A model generated the notes under the pieces. The model saw only the letters and a program-made list of their open reading frames with translations. It had not been told where the DNA came from and did not search any database. Position numbers and translations under genes: made by a program. DNA of 64,000 nt from Carya illinoinensis (lineage: Eukaryota; Streptophyta; Magnoliopsida; Fagales; Juglandaceae), in the NCBI RefSeq assembly GCF_018687715.1, contig NC_056755.1, forward strand, positions 38,621,501 through 38,685,500, in the 5' to 3' direction. Below are positions 43,982-55,460 of the stretch, in pieces. The first letter of the stretch is position 1. Every line of letters begins with the position of its first letter.

Positions 43982-45244
43982 ATGGTTCATGGAAAACTAA
44001 CAATGGAACTTATTAGGGGTGGGCAGCAGGGGCCCCTATCTGCTCCTCCCCACCTCCACAAACGGGATGACCACAATGAGGCCTTGCCCCGCCCCTTGCT
44101 TTGCTCCATATATATATAAAAAAATATTATTATATATATATATAAATATATTGTATATAGATATGTACAATTTATTAAAGATTTGAATTATATTCAAGTT
44201 ATTGGACTACTAAAACTAAGTCCTATATTGCTTAAGTATGATTATTGTATTACCTTATTTTTTTCTTTTTCTCTCTTTTTTTTAATTGTATTGCAGTAGC
44301 CTCCTTTATAAAGGTCGCCTCCTATATAAAGGTTGGTCTAGGAAGCAAGACAATCCAAAATATAACTTTAATGAGTTTAAATTTTTTTTTTTGTATTTAT
44401 AAATTTTAATTTTTACTTTAAACTATATCATAATTTGTGTCCAAAACCAGAACCCAATGAGTTAGCCTAGGCCAGAGGTGAAGCGGATGACTTTTTGACA
44501 ACCCCGGGCTATCAAGGCAGGGGCGGGGCTGAAAAACCATCCCCGCATGGTGCGGGGAAGGATCCCTTCCTCACCACACCATGCAGATAGCACCCCTAGA
44601 ACTCAAAAGAAGGGAGAAATCTCCTATTATAACTTTCCAAGTTTCCATAAGAGAAAGATGGGTCTGATGAAGAAGGCTTATAAATTCTCCACCCTTTGTG
44701 GTCGTGATACTCGTATGATCATCTATGGTCCTAAATCTGGGGTCTGGAAACTTGGACTTGGCACTTGGCCCTAAAACTGTGCCCAAGTCGATCGCATTAT
44801 CAACAGGTATAAGACCGATAGCAAGTTCAAACGTGCAAGGAGAGCCTTTGATTTGTCTAACTTTTTTGTAGACAGGAACAAGAGGGTTGAAGTTGAGATT
44901 AAAAGATTGTGCAAAAATATTCTCAAGGTAAAGTACCCAACATGGGATGATTGCATCGAGCTTTTGACAGGGGATTAATTAAGATTGCTTCTTGATGTCA
45001 TGGACACAAAGATTAAAGGTGTAGGATTGAGGATTAACATGATGAAAGGGAATCAGAACTTGATGGAGAAAGCAATAACATCAGGGTTAGTTGTAGGTGG
45101 CCATGTCCCTCAGCTTGAAGTAATCAGAAGCCATTTTAATAGCATGCAAGCCTTGCATCAAGACCAGAGGTCTAACTCTCATTTGAATCCACTTGAAACT
45201 CAGTGGACCCCTCAAATCCAAGTTGATCATCAGGGATCTTAGAT
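43982..45244 (+). pseudogene. Type I MADS-box gene, 5' and middle parts, split by a hAT element
   Basis: 43982-44013 reads MVHGKLTMELI, the start of a MADS box. The hAT-like element at 44014-44598 follows. After it the frame from about 44608 reads REKSPIITFQ; one frameshift later come KRKMGLMKKAYKFSTLCG and MIIYGPKSGVW, completing the domain. Downstream, VDRIINRYKTDSKFKRARRA, FDLSNFFVDRNKRVEVEIK and YPTWDDCIELL match the coiled region after the box in type I MADS factors. Stops are at 44772-44774 and 44976-44978. A TAG at 45240-45242 lies in the copia target duplication. The factor would be a nuclear DNA-binding regulator, often active in the female gametophyte or endosperm. The gene continues at 49995; whether it is of the M-beta or M-gamma type is unresolved. 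Confidence 0.8.
44014..44598. mobile_element. hAT-like MITE inside the MADS box, 585 bp
   Basis: The left end TAGGGGTGGGCAGCAGGG and the right end GCAGATAGCACCCCTA are inverted at their tips. Flanks GAACTTAT (44006-44013) and GAACTCAA (44599-44606) agree at 6 of 8 positions, consistent with an aged 8-bp hAT duplication. The ends are GC-rich (CCCCGC, GCGGGG) and the core is AT-rich (TATATA, poly-T). There is no transposase. Confidence 0.75.
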
Positions 45245-45490
45245 TATTAGAAACAGAGTATAGACGAGAACACTAAAAGAAATTTTCTAACTTTTCCTTC
45301 ATATATTGTATTCGGTATAGAGTGCTATTTATACACATAACATGATATTCCTTTTTGCAACAGATTTCATTACTACAAATGAAGATATTACACGTGTATA
45401 AAAGAAAATTATTCTTGAACATTCTGGCTTGTCACATTCTTTGTTGAGGTGTCCTTTGAGAGCTGATCATGTGAGGTAGAATTACTGATA
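45245..45490 (-). repeat. 3' LTR of the copia element
   Basis: 246 bp, about 93 percent identical by eye to the copy at 49749-49994. It contains CATATATTGTATTCGGTA, the candidate transcription and polyadenylation region. Confidence 0.92.
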
Positions 45491-45740
45491 TGCCCTTGCG
45501 AGCCAAGCATGTCTGGAAGCATAGTGAGGCCCAATCTAAGAGTTGAAAATCTGGAAGTGGATAAGGGCTTCGTAAAAATATCAGCAAGCTGGTCTTTGCT
45601 TGAAAGAAAAGAGACTTGAAGACCTTTAGCTTGAATTCTATCTCGTGCAATGTCTCATGTTTAGTCCTTGAATGTATGACAGGATTCATAAATAGGTAGG
45701 TTGCCCCCAAATTGTCATAGTAGAGAGTGGGGGGTTTTGG

Positions 45741-48424
45741 TTAAAAAATTCCTAACTCAGACAGGAGAGATTGTATCCATAGTAATTCACACGTGCCATG
45801 TGCAAGAGACTTGTATTCTACTTCTATGCTTGATCGGGCTATCATAGACTGTTTCTTTGAGCTCCATGAGACCAAGTTTTTGCCAAAGAAGAGACAATAA
45901 CCCCCAATCTGCATCAGTGTATGCAACCAAAAATGAAGTAAAAGATGGCTGAAGCAATAAACCAAAATGAAGGGTATGCTTCAAGTAGCGTAGAATACGC
46001 TTGACACTTTGCCAATGGGAAATGCATGGGGCATGCATATATTGACAAACTCGATTGACAAAGAAAGCAATATCTGGCCTAGTGAAGAGCAAGTACTGCA
46101 AGCTACCCACTACACTTTTATATAAAGTAGGATCTTCTACAGATGATGAATCAAAGGCAGACAACTTAGCGGAGGGGGACATGGGACTGCTAACTGGCTT
46201 ACAATTGAGCATATTCATCTTTTTAAGCAAATCCAAAATATACTTTCTCTGAGAGATAAAATGTCCAGTAGCATTTTGTTGACATTCAAGTCCCAAGAAG
46301 TAATGTAAATCCCCAAGATCCTTAAGAGGAAAATCAGTGCTTAAAGTAGTAATAAGCTGAGCAATAACACTCAGACTAGAACTAGTAAGCACGATGTCGT
46401 CAACATAAACTAAAAAGTAGATAACCACATATTGATGCCAATAAATAAAAAGGGAGGTGACAGATTTAGAAACAGCAAATCCCAACTCCAATAACTAAGA
46501 ACTAAGTCATGCATACCAAGCGCTTAGAGCCTGTTTGAGACCATACAGAGCTCGATTCAGTTTGCATAAATAATGAGGGAAGTTAGGGTATGTAAACTTA
46601 GGTGGTTGAGTCATGAATACATTCTCATCAATAGTTCCATGCAAAAAAGTATTTTGGACATCTAACCGGTGAATCTTCCAACCAGACGAGACTGCAATAG
46701 AGAGAACTAACCTGATCGAAGTTGGCTTGATCACAGGGCTAAATGTTTTATTGTAGTCCAAGCCTTCAAGTTGACTGTAGCTAAAGGCTACAGTCTCACT
46801 TTTCTCTGTTCGATAGATCCATTGGTAGGTGCTTTGTTTTAAAAATCCAACAGAAGCCAACAAGATTTTGATTAGGAGCAAGCAGGACCAGTGACCAAGT
46901 GTTTGTGGTCATGAGGGCATCAAATTCTAACTGCATGGCACTACTCCATTTGGGGTACTTGGAAGCTTGAGTAACAGAGGTGGGTTCCTCTGGAATCGTA
47001 GTGGAGGTAACATGGGCGCTCGGTGGAGGCCATGGGGTGGTGCTATCAGTTCTGAATTTGGGGCAAGTTATATTGGCCTTGGATCTTGTTTGCATGGGGT
47101 GAGTCGAGGTAATGGTGGAGGGAATTTCAAGGGAAGGAGATGATGAAAGAGTTAGAGAAGTATCAAGAGATGAGGGATCAAGTGGTGCCCTTGACGAGGA
47201 TGGGTTTGGAGAAGAACTTTGTGGGTTGGAATGTGCATGGGTAGTGGATGGTGGGGTTATGGGCCTGGTTGTGTGTTGATTAGAAGAGGGCCCGTGGGAA
47301 AAGGAAGGCCCGGGAGAGTGAAATGGAGAGAAGAATGGTAACTGAGTGTGAGTGTTGTTGGGTTTGGGTGCAGATTCAGACTTGGACACAGAGAAGGGGA
47401 AGTTGTTTTCATCAAATAAGACATCCCTTGAGATGTACATTTTTGTTGTGGGAACGTGAAAGCACATATAACCATGATGAGAAGAACTATATCCAAGAAA
47501 CACAAATGGTAGAGATTTGAAATTGATTTTGTGTTTGTTGTATGGCCTAAGATTAGGCCAGCATTAACAGCCGAATGTTTTTAAAAACATGTAATCTGGT
47601 TTTTGATTAAATAAAACTTCAAAAGGTGATTTATTTTTTAAAATGGGAGTAGGGAGTCTATTGATGAGGAGGACAGCAGTGACAAAAGCATCATACCAGT
47701 AAGAATGAGGTAGAGAAGAATGATTAAGGAGTGCAAGACCTATTTCCACTATATGTTTGTGTTTTAGTTCTACTGACCCATTTTGAGAGTGAGCATAAGG
47801 ACAAGAAAGACAATGAGAGATACCAAAAGATTGTAACACACGATTAAGAGATCTAAACTCGCCACCCCAATCAGATTGTAATGCATGAATTTTTGTATTA
47901 AAGATAGTTTCCACATTACGATTGAATTTCCACATTACGATTGAAAGATAAAAATCTATGACTACATCGGATTTACATTTTAATGGAAAAATCCAAGTAA
48001 ACCTATTGTAGTCATCTACAAAGGAAAGATAATATCGAAAACCACCACGGGATAGCATTGGTGCAGGACCCCACACATCAGAGAAAAGAAGGTGGAGAGG
48101 AGCTGGTGATCGAAAAGAGGCTTGACCATATGGGAGTTGATGAAGTTTGGCCTTGCAACAAGAAGAGCATAAACCCTTGGAGGAAGACGACTTTATTGGA
48201 AGTGAAACTTGTGAAATTATTCTGTCGACTAAGCACATGGATGGATGACCCAGTTGAACATGCCATTGAAAAGAGGAAACACGTTCACCAACATGAGCTT
48301 GAGGAGATGGATATGTTTGAGGAAACACATACATTTCATCCTTAGTAGGGCCTTGAAGAAGAACTTGATGGGTCTGAGAATCCTTACACAAAAGAATGAA
48401 GAGTGAAATTTGAAATATATACAA
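45741..48424 (-). pseudogene. Copia pol: integrase, reverse transcriptase, RNase H, broken
   Basis: Integrase (48350-47564) has HVQLGHPS, a CSSCCKAK zinc site, LLFSDVWGPAP, ALQSDWGGEF and QNGSVELKHKH, so the D-D-E positions appear present. The next frame (47503 down) holds the FLGYSSSHHGYMCF linker and a Ser/Pro-rich stretch. The reverse transcriptase (46881-46507 and 46491-45820) includes AVSSGWKIHRLDVQNTFLHG, PPKFTYPNFPHYLCKLNRAL, FLVYVDDIVLTSSS and TRPDIAFFVNRVCQYMHAP. RNase H remnants (45965-45741) read [20 protein letters not shown]. Frames change at about 47500, 46850, 46500 and 45860. A 19-bp tandem duplication lies in the integrase (47908-47945). Confidence 0.88.
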
Positions 48425-48452
48425 TTATCTTCACATAATTGTCTGACAGAAA

Positions 48453-49400
48453 TTAAATTTTTGAAAATTGAAGGAACATGATATAATTTTGAGAGAAGAA
48501 GATTTCCATGAGTGGAAGAGATGGAAGAACTACCAACATGCTGAATTGGAAGAGAGGTGCCATCACCCACACGGACTTGTTCATCACCCTTGTACTAAGA
48601 TGGACTAAGAGAAAGGTTAGAAAAATCGTGTGTGAAGTGGTGTGTAGCTGCAGAGTCAGGATACCAATTTGGATTGGTGGGAGTGAAAGTTGGTTGAGTG
48701 TAGTGTGGGCCTGAAAAGGTGTGTGCCGAGAGAGAAGGTGGTGGGGGGGGGGGGTTTGAAAACTAAATTCAAACCTGTGATAACATGTGTTAGCTGTGTG
48801 ACCGTGCTTGTGACATACTTGACATGTGGGTCGATTAGGTGTGGGGAAGGTTGTAGAATTAGTAAAACTGTGACCACCATTTCTGCCATGACCACCACGT
48901 CCTCTGAAACCTCCTTTGCCATGAGAGAAACCACAACCTCGAGAGAAGTTGTTGCTTGAATTTTTCTGGGTAGAGTTAGCAGAGAACTCAGGAGATGCTG
49001 TAATGACAATGGTTTGATGATTTGATTGGGACTCATGTGTGAGAAGATGACTATAAACTTGAGCTGGGGTGAGAGGGTTTGCACAGGTTGTAATGGAAGT
49101 GACTACCAAGTCACAGTCAGTGCCTAAGCCTACCAAGAGATACAAGATGAAATCAGAGGATGGTAGGACTTTACCAGCCATAGCTAGGGTGTCTTGAAGA
49201 AGTCTAGCATGTTTATACTATTCAGTAATAGAAGCTAAACCCTTTTTAAGAGTGGAAAGTTGAAGTTGAACTTGCATGATGTGAGCTTGTGATTTGGCAG
49301 CAAAGAGTTTATCGAGGAGATCCCATATTTCACAAGAGGTGGATGCCCCGAGAACATGTGCAATTAAAGGTTTGGAGAGAGATGAAATAAGAATACTCAT
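48453..49400 (-). pseudogene. Copia gag, broken
   Basis: The UBN2-type gag domain begins MSILISSLSKPLIAHVLGAS and includes IWDLLDKLFAAKSQAHIMQV. A stop follows at about 49218, and the frame reopens with VVTSITTCANPLTPAQVYSH. A Gly/Arg-rich basic segment and the CCHC knuckle CQVCHKHGHTANTC (about 48830-48790) follow. A G-run (48748-48757 on the plus strand) accompanies the frame loss after it. The product would form the particle shell and bind genomic RNA. Confidence 0.82.
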
Positions 49401-49735
49401 GATAGCTTGATCCTATTGCTACCAAGCTAGAAACAATGGTTTGGAACTTTCATCAAGCAGTTGGGGGGGAATAATAGACCCACCAACATACTCGCAGTAT
49501 AAATTCTATCCTTTGAGGTAAGGCATGATTTGTGCCTTCCACAAAAGATAGTTGTCACTGTTTAACTTGACACTAATCAAGCTAGTAGATGAATGGGGAG
49601 GAGGAGCATTGGATGGTGGAGACATTGGTGTGAGAGGGGATGCTTCAGGAGATGCTTCAGGTATTTCAGCCATGAAATCAAGCATGGAAGGCTTGAGGCT
49701 TGAAAACCCAAAAAGATGGATGCAAGTCCTTAAAA

Positions 49736-49748
49736 GCTCTGATTACCA
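49736..49748 (-). promoter_or_regulatory. Copia primer-binding site (initiator Met-tRNA type)
   Basis: On the minus strand, directly after the 5' LTR, the sequence is TGGTAATCAGAGC. This is the usual TGGTATCAGAGC complement of plant initiator Met-tRNA with one extra A. Its position fixes the LTR boundary and the element's orientation. Confidence 0.8.
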
Positions 49749-49994
49749 TATTAGAAACAAAGTAAAGATGAGAACACTATAAGAAATTTTTTAACTTTTC
49801 CTTCATATATTGTATTCGGTACAGAGTGCTATTTATACACATGACATGATATTCCTTTTTGCAACAGATTTCATTCTGACAAATGAAGACATTACACGTG
49901 TATAACAGAAAATTATTCTTGAACATTCTGGCTTGTCACATTCTTTGCTGAGTTGTCCTTTGAGAGTTGATCATGTGAGGTAGAATTACTGATA
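49749..49994 (-). repeat. 5' LTR of the copia element
   Basis: 246 bp paired with 45245-45490. Differences are scattered substitutions only, so the two copies have diverged since insertion without large indels. Confidence 0.92.
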
Positions 49995-50344
49995 CAGATG
50001 CTAATTCCCTTTGATCCGAGTCTTGGGGATAATTCTTTCATGAAGCTGCTACATGGAACTCTAGATCAATGGACTCACTTCAGCACCAGATCTGCCAGCT
50101 ATATTCATGCGTCCCTAAATGATATTTCTAACTATAACATGATGTCCGGGTTTTGGACAACATGATCTAGAACAATCCAGGTGCCCTAATGAACTACGAT
50201 GATCTAATCACCAAACAATTGACATCACTCCATATGCAATGTTCGGCTATGCCAAATCTTAATTACTCGCAGGTGCATAACTTTCAAGTGAATGAGTTAT
50301 ATGATATTGACGAGTTCGATATGAAGAACAAGCTTTTGATATGA
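49995..50344 (+). pseudogene. Type I MADS-box gene, 3' part beyond the copia insertion
   Basis: The frame resumes directly after the right LTR with QMLIPFDPSLGDNSFMKLL, where CAG is the other copy of the target duplication; the left copy has become TAG. It runs 56 codons to a TGA at 50163-50165. After a frameshift, a second frame reads NPGALMNYDDLITKQLTSLH and VHNFQVNELYDIDEFDMKNK to a TGA at 50342-50344, the probable original end. Glutamine- and asparagine-rich C-terminal tails are usual for type I MADS factors. Assembled from its three parts, the coding region would be about 1.0 kb. Confidence 0.7.
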
Positions 50345-50454
50345 AGAATAAACGTTTGATTTGGCCAAGTGATCTTCAAGTTTTGTACTGCTTGATCATA
50401 TCAATATTTTATGTTTATCTTTAGCCTTAATGCACTAATTTGACCTTTGTAAGA

Positions 50455-50578
50455 GTAATGTTACTCATCATCTCAATCTAATCATCCTATAATGTGATAT
50501 TAGATAATTAGAGACTATTTATTATATTTCACTTATGAACCTATCTCATCTAATACCACATCATGAGATGATGATCAG
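50455..50578. mobile_element. Foldback MITE, ~125 bp
   Basis: TTACTCATCATCTCAATCTA...ATGTGATATTAGAT on the left is inverted relative to ATCTAATACCACATCATGAG...ATGATGATCAG on the right, with an AT-rich centre. The outer TAATGTTACTC resembles the end GAGTAATATTA... of the MITE at 43510, so they may be related. Confidence 0.6.
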
Positions 50579-50849
50579 AAAGGGGATAATGAATGGTTTG
50601 GTGGTTATGTTGAATGGTATTTTCTTAGTTTTACTATTTTTAAACTCTCGTATAGCATTTGTGATCTCATATAAATCTTATCATGCTTTTGTGTCTACGT
50701 TATGTTTTCATCAAAATTTAGGGTTCCAATATATTTTAAGTTCTAAATGTCATGGGCTTTTTGAGCACTACCAGTAGCATTTAATTAGTCAATATTTTGA
50801 TGAAACCAACATGGATGTAAGTACAAGAAATTTTAGGTGACTAAATAAG

Positions 50850-50947
50850 AAGAAATGCTGATAGTAAATGATGAAATATTTGGACATGTTATGGCACTTG
50901 CCAGGTTTAAGTGATTATCTTCCACTAAACAAACTTTAGCCAGTAAA
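50850..50947 (+). pseudogene. Relic of ALDH exon 8 and its intron
   Basis: GAAGAAATGCTGATAGTAAA and the following bases match ALDH exon 8 (25325-25386) and continue into intron 8 (TATCTTCCACTAAACAAAC against the same sequence at 25391). By eye about 88 percent of 95 positions agree. The exon still reads EEMLIVNDEIFGHVMALARF, with Pro to His in the EIFGPV motif. The acceptor AG has become AA, the donor GTGAGT has become GTGATT, and homology stops about 20 bp before CACTA element 2. Confidence 0.85.
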
Positions 50948-50969
50948 AAAATATATATATATATATTTT

Positions 50970-50996
50970 CACTACAAGAAAACAGATTTTTCTCAG
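50970..50996 (+). repeat. Terminal repeat (3' end) of CACTA element 2
   Basis: CACTACAAGAAAACAGATTT followed by TTCTCAG. The flanking three bases are TTT. The next ~800 bp repeat words such as TTTTTGTCG, TTTTCCAGCC, TCGTTG and CAGCA on both strands, as in a subterminal binding array. Confidence 0.75.
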
Positions 50997-53524
50997 CACC
51001 AATTTTTGTCGCTATTACTCACGAAAATCACCGCAAATATACATTCTCAGTGCTATTTCATCGTTGCAGTTTGGTTGGAAAAGTTTGTTTATTTTTATGT
51101 TTCCTCAGCAAAGTGCACAAATAGCAGTAAATATTAACCTTTTCCAGCCAATTTTTGTCGACGCAATAATAGATGTAATCACCACAATTGCAGGCTCCGA
51201 TCTCATCTAAAATCGTTGGAAAATGATTTTTGCAATTAAACTTATCGTCGCTGGTAGAGGAATCACGCTGCAAATCAAGAGCCCCTTCTTGATGTTTTCT
51301 GCCGTAACTCTTGCTTTTCCCAGTGTATATATATCCTTGTTAAAGAATGAAATTTCATTGGTAATGGGTTGTTGCACCTCTCCATCAGACTGACGCAAGA
51401 AAAAGAATCCAAACTCTATTCGATTATCTCGTTGCTGGCATTTCATCGTGATAGGTGTTTTGCAACTGCTCTTTGAATCAATGCTATTCTGTTTCCTACC
51501 TAGTAGATACAGTTTGCTTCATATGAAAAATTGACACATAATTTTTTCCCAGCCGTTTGATGTTCGCTACAAGGAAGAAAAAATTACTTTCTATAACTTT
51601 CTCATCTGTACTTTATTTCGCTGCACAGGTAGACTTGCTACGATTTTAGTGGTTCCGATGGAAAAAATGGTTGCATTGATTTGCATAAAACAAAAAATGC
51701 TGCAATAGAAGCATACACAATATATATGCTGGGTGCTGCTATTTTTGGAGCTCTTTTTGTTGCAGCATTTTTTGTCCTCTAGCTATTTATTGCCAATAAA
51801 TATTTGTGGATGATTAGTTGGCCCAGAATATTTGATCTTAAACTACTGCATCAAAATTGTTAAAGAGCCAACAAATTTGGGATCAATATTCATGCATTTT
51901 TTCGAAACCACAAATTTTGAATTTATATTGTACATCTGATCGTCTCAACACCTAGCATTGTCTACCACAATGTCATGACCATCATAATGTGCTAAGACAA
52001 AGTTAAAAATGAAACCATAGTATATAAATCAGTCTTTTGGGGCCCACCAATTCACTTACATCATTTGGAATTTCACATCCTACGCCACTATATACACCCA
52101 TGTTGTGATAGCTTATAGAAAGAAAGATGTTTACATATACGAAGCCAATGGAATAATACCCTATTTCACACTTATAGCAGTGGATTTTCAATGAACTACA
52201 GCTTCCACTCCTTCAGTCCATATGCCATTCGCAGCAACAAGTTGATCTACTCGTTCTCGCTTGATTGTTCATATTATAAATGTTGGCGGCCTACTGTCCA
52301 TCAAAATCCATTGCATCTTCTACCCATTGATATTCAATCACCTTAATCTAGCACATCTTCAAAAGAGCCTGCAAACCATGTAAATAAAATTAGTAGTTTC
52401 CCATTTTTTCCTGCTCCTATGTGATGCATCATTAAATCACTTCTCATCAAATGTTTCCTCAATAATTTTGCAGCTCAATAATTTTATGCCAAATTCTCAT
52501 ACACTATGATATACATTCTTGTGTAATGTGCAACATTTTGTAAAGAGTTATATGCTTATATCAGATTTGTTGACAATTTGTTCTAATAATTGTCTTCCAC
52601 CATGCTTAATTAGTAGCTAATCAGCCCATCTCATAATCATAGTTGTATCTATGACTCATATATACATAGTATTTACTGCTTCATTGTAAATTCCACATGT
52701 TGTATGTTCCTTTCAATCAACTATTTGCACCTACTGTTAAGCATGCCCAACAAACTTAAAGCTCCAAAATGCAACTACAGATTTGTATCATGATTAGGAA
52801 TCTGTGTTTCCTTTCCTAGACAAATTTTTGAAAGGTGATCCATAGTTTGATGTAGTGTGGAAGACATTTTCATAATTATTTGCAAAAGAAACAAGCAATC
52901 CCCATCTATTAAAACAAGCAGTTATATCAAATATGCCCAGGTTTATATATCAATATTAGTAACCCCTATACATTTCTGAACCTCACCTAGTAATGACCCC
53001 AAACACCTCTTTGTATAACACTTACCTTTACACATTTGTCCATCAAGGATACCAGTTTGCTCCAACTTAATCCATATGCTGTAGGAACTTGCCATGCTTT
53101 TCTCCCCTGTATTTATAAAGTCGACCTGCCCATTGTTTTACACCTGTATAACAACATTGTGAAAGTGAGGGTGCACGCCTCCTGTCACCTCTTATATTGA
53201 AGGTTATGTGCAGGAAAATGAGTAGATGAATTGATGTGTATTTACCTTGTCACCAATATAACATAGCATGTTGTCCTCCTCCTTACATATTAGACAAAAA
53301 CTAACATTCATTAATAATAGCTTTGTGATTGGTCCTATCAAAAAATTAGTCATGATTAAACTATAGCCAAAAGCCAGTCACACTTCCAAGAGATAGCTAC
53401 CACAAAACACTAAATATTTAACCTCCCATGCATATTTACTGCCCATCCACCATCTTACTATAAAAAATGCACCCAAAATACTCAAAAATATCACTGCCAT
53501 TCCATAAGCTATTACCCTTTCACT
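50997..53524. other. 3' subterminal and non-coding part of CACTA 2
   Basis: The first ~800 bp show recurring TTTTTGTCG/CGACAAAAA-like words. The remainder is AT-rich with no gene I can support on either strand. Confidence 0.4.
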
Positions 53525-55460
53525 GAGTCTCTCTGAATGTAGGGAACTCGGCCAAAAATGACCTCAACAGCTTATCAGTCTCATTCTGTCTCTCCAAAAT
53601 TCTTCTGATGTTTGCCTTCATCTCATCCATTTCAACTTTGTGGGTCTCTGCATCCTTCTTATGTTTGGTTAGTAAATCTAAGTATCATTGCTCCCGCTCA
53701 TGGTCACGAACTCTTGTAGGCTCTGGTATCACCATCTCTCCTAGGCCTTATGCATATCCTAGTCGACTTCCAAGTACCTTCCTAAAGATAGTCGATGCCG
53801 CCTCCTCAGTACGTTGGGCAAGTTCTAACTCATCCATCTTCCCAACCATGGATTTCTGCATATTGTGAAAATAAATTATTAACACAGAATCTGTTTCCTT
53901 AACATGACATCTATCACTTTATATACAAAATAATATATCCATCAACATATAGCAGTAGTAGTGGCTGAATTAGTATTTATGAGGACTCACATGGAACTCT
54001 TCTGTGGCAGGCGTCGTCACAAATTTACCCATCTTCTTAAAGCAATGGACTTCCTTGTAGAAGTCGACCAAATTTGTGCGTTCAACCCTCTATAATGTGT
54101 GTGTTTTAGTATCCACCAAATATACATTTTCATTAAAAAAGCATCCCCACTAAATGATTGTTTGCATACCAAATACAAAAAATTAAATGACCCCATCAGG
54201 TATAATGATAAGAATTTTTTTTAAGGCCCAGCATTATTACCATTTGCCACCCATGCATAGGATTTACGCCCAGTAGTGTGATTGGTATTGAGCCTCTTCC
54301 AATTTTCCCGGTTTTGGCTTGCCATTTTCCACAAAGGCATTGCCAACTGTTAGCTATATGCACATAAGCAAATAATATTTTGTGGTACTCCCTTAAATCT
54401 CTTTCAGCCAACATATATAAGCTAAACAAAACATTTGGTCTTATACCTTGAAGGCCTCAGATCCCCACACATAGTTTGACCCATACCAGGGGAGTGACCA
54501 AACTACAACTAGTCACCAACGCTTCCTCATGGCTGCCATATGCCAAGTACCTCTTATGCAGCTCATGGTGGAAGGTATTAAATCTCTTTCGTAGCTATTT
54601 CGAAACTGCCATTCGATGATTGTCCAGCTCCCAATCTAATTCGAAGTCACCCTACACACATATATATATCCCAAAATGTTAATTAAATGAGTGACTAAGT
54701 GTATGGTTTTGATCAGTTTAAATGGATAACACTATACTGCTTGTCATTTAATTAAAATAGTGCTAAAAAATTTGAAGCGAAATTGAAGACATCTTACGCG
54801 GATGCATTCAGTTAGCTCCTCCTTCTCTGACTTGGGTACATCACTCCATCTAGCATAGCTCATGTCCAAGTGATGTTTTAATATCCATGTCACCCGCGTC
54901 GTAAACATGGATGCATTTTCACAACAAGGAGCAGTATCTTCATCATTTATCTTTAATGGAATTTTCTCGTGCTTACGCAACTTATCAAACTCAGTGCTTT
55001 TTGCTGGGCCAAGTCCCTATTTAGTTAGTACCTGGTTGACAACAGGTACTGTTGGCATTTTTAAAACTGAAGTAAAAACAATTTGATGTCAAACATCACA
55101 ATATATAATAAATTCCATTTGTTAATTTTTATGCTTAACCTCCATAATCTTTTAAAAATACACACTCTGTACTTTACCATTTTCATCTCTACTAGCCTCA
55201 GGTTGTGGGATTGGATGGACATGTAAAGTATGTACATTTTCATCTCTACAGGCTCAGGTTGTAGGATTGGATGGATAGGTGAAGTCTCCCAAACCTTGCT
55301 GGGAGGCTGTGTTGAGTCATCAGAGCTAGACTCAACACCATCCCGAGGGTTGTGGTATGAATTGATAATAGCTCCACATGGTCCTCGGGCTCGAGATGAA
55401 TAAGGCACATGTCGTCTAGGACAAATACCTCGTCCTCTCCCTCTTCCACATCATAAACAC
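53525..55460 (-). pseudogene. Transposase_24-type protein of CACTA 2, decayed
   Basis: Read on the minus strand, pieces appear in family order. An acidic/proline-rich N-terminal part (55408-55230) is followed by ENASMFTTRVTWILKHHLDM and ARWSDVPKSEKEELTECIRV (54930-54790). Then come DFELDWELDNHRMAVSK and FNTFHHELHKRYLAYGSHEE (about 54650-54530), and ENWKRLNTNHTTGRKSYAW (about 54310-54245). LVDFYKEVHCFKKMGKFVTT (about 54075-54010) and ELAQRTEEAASTIFRKVLGS RLGYA (about 53835-53760) precede a coiled coil (about 53690-53540). Stops and frame changes between pieces show decay, though some breaks may be introns. It is the counterpart of 15472-17292 in element 1. Confidence 0.72.

Larger units (their letters stand above)
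45245..49994 (-). mobile_element. Ty1/copia LTR retrotransposon, decayed, 4.75 kb
   Basis: Two 246-bp LTRs (45245-45490 and 49749-49994) start TATTAGAAACA and end ACTGATA on the plus strand. The flanking 5-mers TAGAT (45240-45244) and CAGAT (49995-49999) form an aged target duplication. On the minus strand the order is primer-binding site, gag, integrase, reverse transcriptase, RNase H, which is the copia order. A purine stretch (AAGGGCA on the minus strand) precedes the 3' LTR. Stops and frameshifts in gag and pol make it inactive. It interrupts the MADS-box pseudogene. Confidence 0.92.

Noticed and set aside
45055..48400. Plus-strand open frames inside the copia element
   Set aside because: They are antisense shadows of the integrase and reverse transcriptase frames on the minus strand.
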